Positions 6,249 through 10,241 of a DNA stretch of 10,241 bases are shown one piece after another. The translations under genes were made by a program, and so were the position numbers. Location: positions 1-10,241 of the forward strand of contig JAGIAU010000058.1 of the NCBI GenBank assembly GCA_017744755.1, written 5' to 3'. Under the pieces are notes generated by a model, which did not search any database, was not told where the DNA came from, and worked only from the letters and a program-made list of their open reading frames with translations. The stretch's first letter is position 1. Each line of letters begins with the position of its first letter. Source of the stretch: Microbacteriaceae bacterium (GTDB taxonomy: Bacteria > Actinomycetota > Actinomycetes > Actinomycetales > Microbacteriaceae).

Positions 6249-6267
6249 TTAGGCTAGGCTATCCTTA
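6249..6267 (+). promoter_or_regulatory. DtxR/IdeR-like iron box before transporter operon
   Basis: TTAGGCTAGGCTATCCTTA matches the 19-base DtxR/IdeR consensus at 15 of 19 positions. It begins on the base after the TAA stop of the reductase gene. Overlapping TANNNT hexamers (TAGGCT at 6250-6255 and 6255-6260, TATCCT at 6260-6265) give possible -10 elements inside the box, so a bound repressor would block the polymerase. The transporter genes can thus be transcribed and iron-repressed separately from the reductase gene. Confidence 0.85.
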
Positions 6268-6310
6268 CATCGCGGCTCCGCGCCGCCCTGCCGAAGGAAC
6301 ACGACCACCC

Positions 6311-7345
6311 ATGAAGAAGCTGCTCGGAGCCGGCGCCGCCATCGCGCTCGCCGCCACGCTGACCGCCTGCTCGACCGCCGCCCCCGGCACGACGCCGGAG
6401 ACCGGCACGGACGTCCCCGCCGCGCCCGCCGACGGCGCGTTCCCCGTCACCATCGAGCACGCGCTCGGCACGACCGTCATCGAGTCGAAGCCGGAGCGCG
6501 TCGCCGCGATCGGCTGGGCGAACAACGAGGTCCCGCTCGCACTCGGCATCGTCCCCGTCGGCATGGCCGCGGTCGCCTGGGGCGACGACGACGGCGACGG
6601 CGTGCTGCCGTGGGTCGAGGACGAGCTCGCCGAGCTCGGCGCCGAGACGCCGGTGCTCTTCGACGAGGCCGACGGCATCGACTTCGAGGCCGTCGCCGAG
6701 ACCGAGCCGGACGTCATCCTCGCCGCCTACTCGGGGCTCACCCCCGAGGAGTACGCGACGCTGTCCGAGATCGCGCCCGTCGTCGCCTACCCCGAGGTCC
6801 CCTGGGGCACGACGCTCGCCGACATCGTCCTGCTCAACAGCAAGGCGCTCGGGCTCGAGGCCGAAGGCGAGGCGCTCCTCGCGGACCTGAACGCCGAGAT
6901 CCAGGCCGAGGCCGCGAAGCACCCGCAGCTCGCCGGGAAGAAGGTCGCGTTCTCCTGGTTCGAGGACACCGCCTCCATCGGCTTCTACACGACGCACGAC
7001 CCGCGCGCGAACTTCTTCCCGAACTTCGGCATGGAGATCCCGCAGCTCGTCCTCGACCAGAGCGCCGCGAGCGACTCGTTCTACGGCTCCATCAGCGCCG
7101 AGCAGGTCGACCTCGCCTCCGACATCGACATCATGGTCGCCTACGGGACGCAGGAGGCCTACGAGGCCGCGAAGGCCGACCCCCTGCTCTCCCGCATCCC
7201 CGCGATCGCGAACGACGCGGTCGTCCTCCTCAGCTACGACGGCGACCCCTTCGCGTCCTCGACGAACCCGTCCCCGCTGTCCGTGCACTGGGGCATCGCC
7301 GACTACATCGCGCAGCTCGCCGAGGCGGCCGACAAGGTCCAGTGA
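6311..7345 (+). CDS. Iron-siderophore ABC transporter substrate-binding lipoprotein, FecB-like
   Basis: A 344-residue periplasmic-binding-protein family member (class III, FecB/FhuD/BtuF fold) that captures ferric siderophore outside the membrane for the adjacent permease. The signal peptide has MKK, a hydrophobic core and lipobox LTAC with Cys20 lipidated; a Thr/Pro/Ala linker runs to about residue 43. Family landmarks are PERVAAIGWANNEVPLALGI (61-80), the strand ETEPDVILAAYSG (130-142), LSEIAPVVAY (151-160) and a long inter-lobe helix around 185-205. Unusually, residues 92-103 read DDDGDGVLPWVE, which fits the EF-hand loop pattern DxDxDGxxxxxE. The ATG at 6311 follows AAGGA (6294-6298) with a long 12-base spacer. 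The iron box lies 43 bases upstream. The ligand is not determinable: hydroxamate, catecholate, carboxylate or mixed siderophores are all possible. Confidence 0.93.
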   Translation: MKKLLGAGAAIALAATLTACSTAAPGTTPETGTDVPAAPADGAFPVTIEHALGTTVIESKPERVAAIGWANNEVPLALGIVPVGMAAVAWGDDDGDGVLPWVEDELAELGAETPVLFDEADGIDFEAVAETEPDVILAAYSGLTPEEYATLSEIAPVVAYPEVPWGTTLADIVLLNSKALGLEAEGEALLADLNAEIQAEAAKHPQLAGKKVAFSWFEDTASIGFYTTHDPRANFFPNFGMEIPQLVLDQSAASDSFYGSISAEQVDLASDIDIMVAYGTQEAYEAAKADPLLSRIPAIANDAVVLLSYDGDPFASSTNPSPLSVHWGIADYIAQLAEAADKVQ

Positions 7346-8334
7346 GCGGCAGCCAGCTCCTCTGGACGCTCGTGGCGGCGGCGGCGCTGGTCGCCACCGC
7401 CGCGGCGTCGATCGCCTTCGGCTCGCGGGACGTCGGCCTCGACGACGTCCTCGCCGGTCTCGGCGGTCGCACGGAGGACCTCGACGCCGCGGTCGTGCCC
7501 GAGCGCCTGCCGCGCACCGTGCTCGCGGTCGTCGTCGGCGCCGCCCTCGGCCTCGGCGGCGCGCTCCTCCAGGGCGTCACGCGGAACCCGCTCGGCGACC
7601 CCGCCCTGCTCGGCATCTCCTCCGGCGCGGCGTTCGCGGTCGTCGTCGGCATCACCTTCTTCGGCATCGGCGGGCCGTTCACGACGATGGGGCTCGCGAC
7701 GATCGGCGCCGCCGGCGCCGGCGCGTTCGTCTACGCCGTCGGCTCGCTCGGCCGCGGCGGACCGACCCCGCTCAAGCTCGCGCTGAGCGGCGCCGTCACC
7801 GCCGCCGCCTTCACCTCGCTCGTCACCGCCATGGTGCTCACGCACCCCGACGTGTCGCACGCCGTCGGCCTCTGGCAGATCGGCGGCGTCGGCGGCGCGA
7901 GCTGGGAGCAGCTCGCCATCGCCGGTCCCGTGCTCGGCGCCGCCGGACTGCTCGGCCTCCTCCTCGCGCGGCCGCTGAACTCCCTCGCGCTCGGCGATGA
8001 CCTCGCCGCCGGGCTCGGCGAACGGGTCCGCCGCGTGCGCCTCCTCGGCTCGCTCGCCGCCGTCGTGCTCTGCGGCGTCGCCACCGCGCTCGCGGGCCCG
8101 ATCGCCTTCGTCGGTCTCGTCGTGCCGCACGCCGTGCGCCTCTGCTTCGGCAGCGACCACCGCTGGCTGCTCCCGATCTCCGCCGTCGCCGGGGCCGTGC
8201 TGCTGACCGCGGCCGACGTCCTCGGTCGTGTCGTCGCCCGCCCGGCCGAGATCGAGGTCGGCATCGTCACGGCCCTCCTCGGCGCGCCGATCTTCATCGT
8301 GATCGTGCGCAGGATGAAGGCGAGGGGCATATGA
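7342..8334 (+). CDS. Iron-siderophore ABC transporter permease, FecCD family (first subunit)
   Basis: A 330-residue integral membrane protein of the FecCD/BtuC type; two such subunits form the import channel. Hydrophobic segments cover most of its length, fitting 9-10 helices. Landmarks are ERLPRT (54-59), GAALGLGGALLQGVTRNPLG (66-85), DPALLGISSGAA (86-97), the ATPase-contacting coupling helix LALGDDLAAGLGERV (215-229), GPIAFVGLVVPHAVRL (252-267) and a C-terminal EVGIVTALLGAPIFI (305-319). The start is GTG at 7342, which overlaps the preceding TGA by 4 bases (GTGA), implying coupled translation. Its own stop overlaps the next gene by 4 bases. The length is normal and no motif is missing. Confidence 0.94.
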   Translation: MSGSQLLWTLVAAAALVATAAASIAFGSRDVGLDDVLAGLGGRTEDLDAAVVPERLPRTVLAVVVGAALGLGGALLQGVTRNPLGDPALLGISSGAAFAVVVGITFFGIGGPFTTMGLATIGAAGAGAFVYAVGSLGRGGPTPLKLALSGAVTAAAFTSLVTAMVLTHPDVSHAVGLWQIGGVGGASWEQLAIAGPVLGAAGLLGLLLARPLNSLALGDDLAAGLGERVRRVRLLGSLAAVVLCGVATALAGPIAFVGLVVPHAVRLCFGSDHRWLLPISAVAGAVLLTAADVLGRVVARPAEIEVGIVTALLGAPIFIVIVRRMKARGI

Positions 8335-9401
8335 GCGCGATCGACCGGGCCGTGCCCGTCCGGCCGGCACCCGCCCCGGCGCGTTCCCTCGCCCGCGGGC
8401 GCGCCGCGCGCGGGCGCCGGCGGATCCTCGTGACGGCCGGCCTCGGGCTCCTCGTCCTCGTCCTCGCGGTCGTCAGCCTCATGGTCGGGAGGACGTTCTA
8501 CGGGCTCGACGTCGTCATCCCGGTCGTCTTCGGCGCCGAGGTCGACGGGGCGACGTTCACGGTCGGGACGCTGCGGCTGCCGCGGATGGTGCTCGGGCTC
8601 TTCGCCGGCTTCGCCTTCGGCCTCGCCGGCGTCACGTTCCAGACGATGCTGCGGAACGCGCTCGCCTCGCCCGACGTCATCGGCATCACCTCCGGCGCCG
8701 GTGCCGCGGCGACCTTCGCGATCATGGTGCTGCACCTGAGCGAGCAGCTCACCGCGCTGTTCGCGATCACCGGCGCGCTGGTCGTCGCCGTCGGCATCTA
8801 CCTGCTCTCGCGGCGGGGCGGGGCGGTCGGAACGCGCCTCATCCTGATCGGGATCGGCGTCGCCGCCATGCTCGACGCCGTCATCGCGTACGTGACCGTG
8901 CACACCGGCTCGTTCTGGGACCAGGCGGCGCTCATGCGCTGGTTCACCGGCAGCCTCAACGGCGCCACCTGGTCGCTCGGCCTCCCGCTCATCGTCGGCG
9001 TCGCCGTGCTCGCGCCGCTCCTGCTCGCGCTCGGCCGCGACCTCGGCCTGCTCCGGCTCGGCGACGACGCCGCCTCCGCGCTCGGTGTGCGGGTCGGCCG
9101 CACGCGGCTGCTCGCGATCCTGGCCGCCGTCGGCCTCATCGCCGTCGCGACGGCCGCGACGGGGCCGATCGCGTTCGTCGCGTTCCTCGCCGGGCCGATC
9201 GCCTCCCACCTCGTGAAGCCGGGCGGCTCGCTCCTGCTGCCCGCCGCGTTCGTCGGCGCCGCCCTCGTGCTCGCCGCCGACCTCGTGGGCCAGTGGCTGC
9301 TGCCGAGCAAGCTGCCCGTCGGCGTCATCACGGGCATCATCGGTGCGCCGTACCTGCTGCTCCTCCTCATCTCCACGAACCGGAAGGGCGCCACGCTATG
9401 A
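8331..9401 (+). CDS. Iron-siderophore ABC transporter permease, FecCD family (second subunit)
   Basis: A 356-residue partner permease that should pair with the upstream one into a heterodimeric channel. The N-terminal 30 residues are cytoplasmic, Arg/Pro/Ala-rich and without membrane character; the first helix spans about 31-52. Landmarks are LRLPRMVLGLFAG (81-93), FGLAGVTFQTMLRNALASPD (96-115), IGITSGAGAAA (117-127), the coupling helix LRLGDDAASALGVRV (241-255), TGPIAFVAFLAGPIASHLVK (277-296) and VGVITGIIGAPYLLLLL (330-346). The ATG at 8331 overlaps the previous stop (ATGA), with GAGGGG just upstream at 8322-8327. A shorter product starting at an internal Met is unlikely because the overlap start has a Shine-Dalgarno sequence. 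Both permeases retain their ATPase-docking motifs. Confidence 0.94.
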   Translation: MSAIDRAVPVRPAPAPARSLARGRAARGRRRILVTAGLGLLVLVLAVVSLMVGRTFYGLDVVIPVVFGAEVDGATFTVGTLRLPRMVLGLFAGFAFGLAGVTFQTMLRNALASPDVIGITSGAGAAATFAIMVLHLSEQLTALFAITGALVVAVGIYLLSRRGGAVGTRLILIGIGVAAMLDAVIAYVTVHTGSFWDQAALMRWFTGSLNGATWSLGLPLIVGVAVLAPLLLALGRDLGLLRLGDDAASALGVRVGRTRLLAILAAVGLIAVATAATGPIAFVAFLAGPIASHLVKPGGSLLLPAAFVGAALVLAADLVGQWLLPSKLPVGVITGIIGAPYLLLLLISTNRKGATL

Positions 9402-10234
9402 CGACCGACCATCAGCTCTCGGCGTCGGAGGTCTCCGTCGCCTACGGCGAGGTGTCCGTCCTCGACGGGCTCTCGATCGACATCGCCCCCGGCCGGATCA
9501 CGGCCATCGTCGGCGCGAACGCCTCGGGCAAGTCGACGCTGCTGCGCGCCATGTCCCGGCTCGTGGCGCCGACCGCGGGTGCCGTGCTGCTCGACGGCGC
9601 CGCCATCCACAAGCTCCCGTCGCGCGAGGTCGCGCGCGTGCTCGGGCTGCTCCCGCAGTCGCCGACCGCGCCGGAGGGCATCGTCGTCGCCGACCTCGTC
9701 GCCCGCGGACGCCACCCGCATCTCGGCATGCTGCAGCGCTGGACCGCGGAGGACGAGGCGGCGGTGGAACGCGCCCTCGCGGCGACCGACACGCTCGACC
9801 TCGCGGATCGCACGGTCGACGAGCTCTCCGGCGGCCAGCGCCAGCGCGTGTGGATCGCGATGGCGCTCGCCCAGGAGACCGGGGTGCTGCTCCTCGACGA
9901 GCCGACGACCTACCTCGACGTGACGCATCAGGTCGAGACGCTCGACCTGCTGCAGGACCTCAACCACGCGCGCGGCACGACGATCGTCATGGTGCTGCAC
10001 GACCTCAACCTCGCCGCGCGCTACGCCGATCAGCTCGTCGCGGTGGCGAGCGGTCGGATCGCCGCCGTGGGAGCGCCATCCGAGGTGCTCACGGCCGGCC
10101 TCGTCGAGGAGGTCTTCGGCCTGCGCTGCGAGATCATCGACGATCCGGTCTCGGGGACGCCGCTCGTCGTGCCGATCGGGCGGCACCGGGTGCGTTCTGC
10201 GATCGGGGCAGTGGCGGGGGCCGCCGGGGCCTGA
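9398..10234 (+). CDS. Iron-siderophore ABC transporter ATP-binding protein, FecE-like
   Basis: A 278-residue ABC ATPase that powers siderophore import through the two permeases. All nucleotide-binding motifs are present in order: Walker A GANASGKST (39-47), Q-loop Gln87 in LLPQSP, signature LSGGQRQR (143-150), Walker B GVLLLDEP with D167 and E168, D-loop TYLD (171-174) and H-loop His201 in VLHDLNLAARYAD. The GRHPHLGMLQRW segment (104-115) is typical of FecE/FhuC-type ATPases. The C-terminal tail after about residue 260 is low complexity. The ATG at 9398 overlaps the permease stop (ATGA), and GGAAGGG (9382-9388) lies 9 bases upstream. Only 7 bases of the window follow the stop, so whether the operon continues, for example into siderophore biosynthesis or another reductase, cannot be seen. 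Confidence 0.95.
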   Translation: MTTDHQLSASEVSVAYGEVSVLDGLSIDIAPGRITAIVGANASGKSTLLRAMSRLVAPTAGAVLLDGAAIHKLPSREVARVLGLLPQSPTAPEGIVVADLVARGRHPHLGMLQRWTAEDEAAVERALAATDTLDLADRTVDELSGGQRQRVWIAMALAQETGVLLLDEPTTYLDVTHQVETLDLLQDLNHARGTTIVMVLHDLNLAARYADQLVAVASGRIAAVGAPSEVLTAGLVEEVFGLRCEIIDDPVSGTPLVVPIGRHRVRSAIGAVAGAAGA

Positions 10235-10241
10235 CGCGCCC

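Noticed and set aside
4730..7345. An 871-codon plus-strand frame spanning the reductase and the binding protein, suggesting a giant fusion
   Set aside because: Its first part is an Arg-rich out-of-frame shadow of the reductase gene. Only the portion from 6311 is the real binding protein, with its own iron box, lipobox and start.

Overview
This is a GC-rich window (clearly above 70% by eye) with strong G/C third-position bias. It has GTG and ATG starts, ATGA-type stop/start overlaps and DtxR/IdeR-type iron boxes. Together with the protein motifs, this points to an actinomycete, most likely the family Microbacteriaceae; the genus cannot be fixed from the sequence alone.

Left part (1-4206): an RsmC/YbxB-like methyltransferase gene on the minus strand is divergent from hflX, which encodes a ribosome-associated GTPase. 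After hflX comes a 202-base gap holding a short, tryptophan-rich reading frame that looks like a gene remnant. An alpha/beta hydrolase gene follows, converging with a minus-strand gene for an exported lipoprotein of unknown function. These are mostly single-gene housekeeping or accessory units. Two of them, and perhaps the methyltransferase, look leaderless: a TANNNT -10 motif sits 6-8 bases before the start codon.

Middle (4207-4358): the divergent control region between the lipoprotein gene and the iron genes contains a long palindrome with perfect 17-base outer arms. Its right half recurs at the left edge of the window (1-39). Next to it lie two tandem DtxR/IdeR-like boxes.

Right part (4359-10234): an iron-siderophore acquisition locus. 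The first gene encodes a fusion of a siderophore-interacting protein (a flavin-dependent ferric-siderophore reductase) with a C-terminal half that resembles a winged-helix O-methyltransferase lacking a recognisable SAM-binding glycine motif. A second DtxR/IdeR box begins directly after its stop codon and precedes four tightly packed genes, three joined by 4-base overlaps. They encode a lipoprotein siderophore-binding protein, two FecCD-type permeases and a FecE-type ATPase. As inferred, the binding protein captures a ferric siderophore at the outer face of the membrane, the permease-ATPase imports it, the reductase releases iron as Fe(II), and a DtxR/IdeR-type repressor shuts both transcription units off when iron is plentiful. 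No siderophore biosynthesis gene is in the window, so whether the ligand is self-made or scavenged is unknown.

The most unusual items are the reductase-pseudomethyltransferase fusion, the dispersed palindrome in the divergent promoter region, an EF-hand-like loop in the binding protein, and the short gene remnant after hflX. No tRNA, rRNA, CRISPR array, insertion sequence or phage gene was seen. There is no gene-free stretch over 300 bases.
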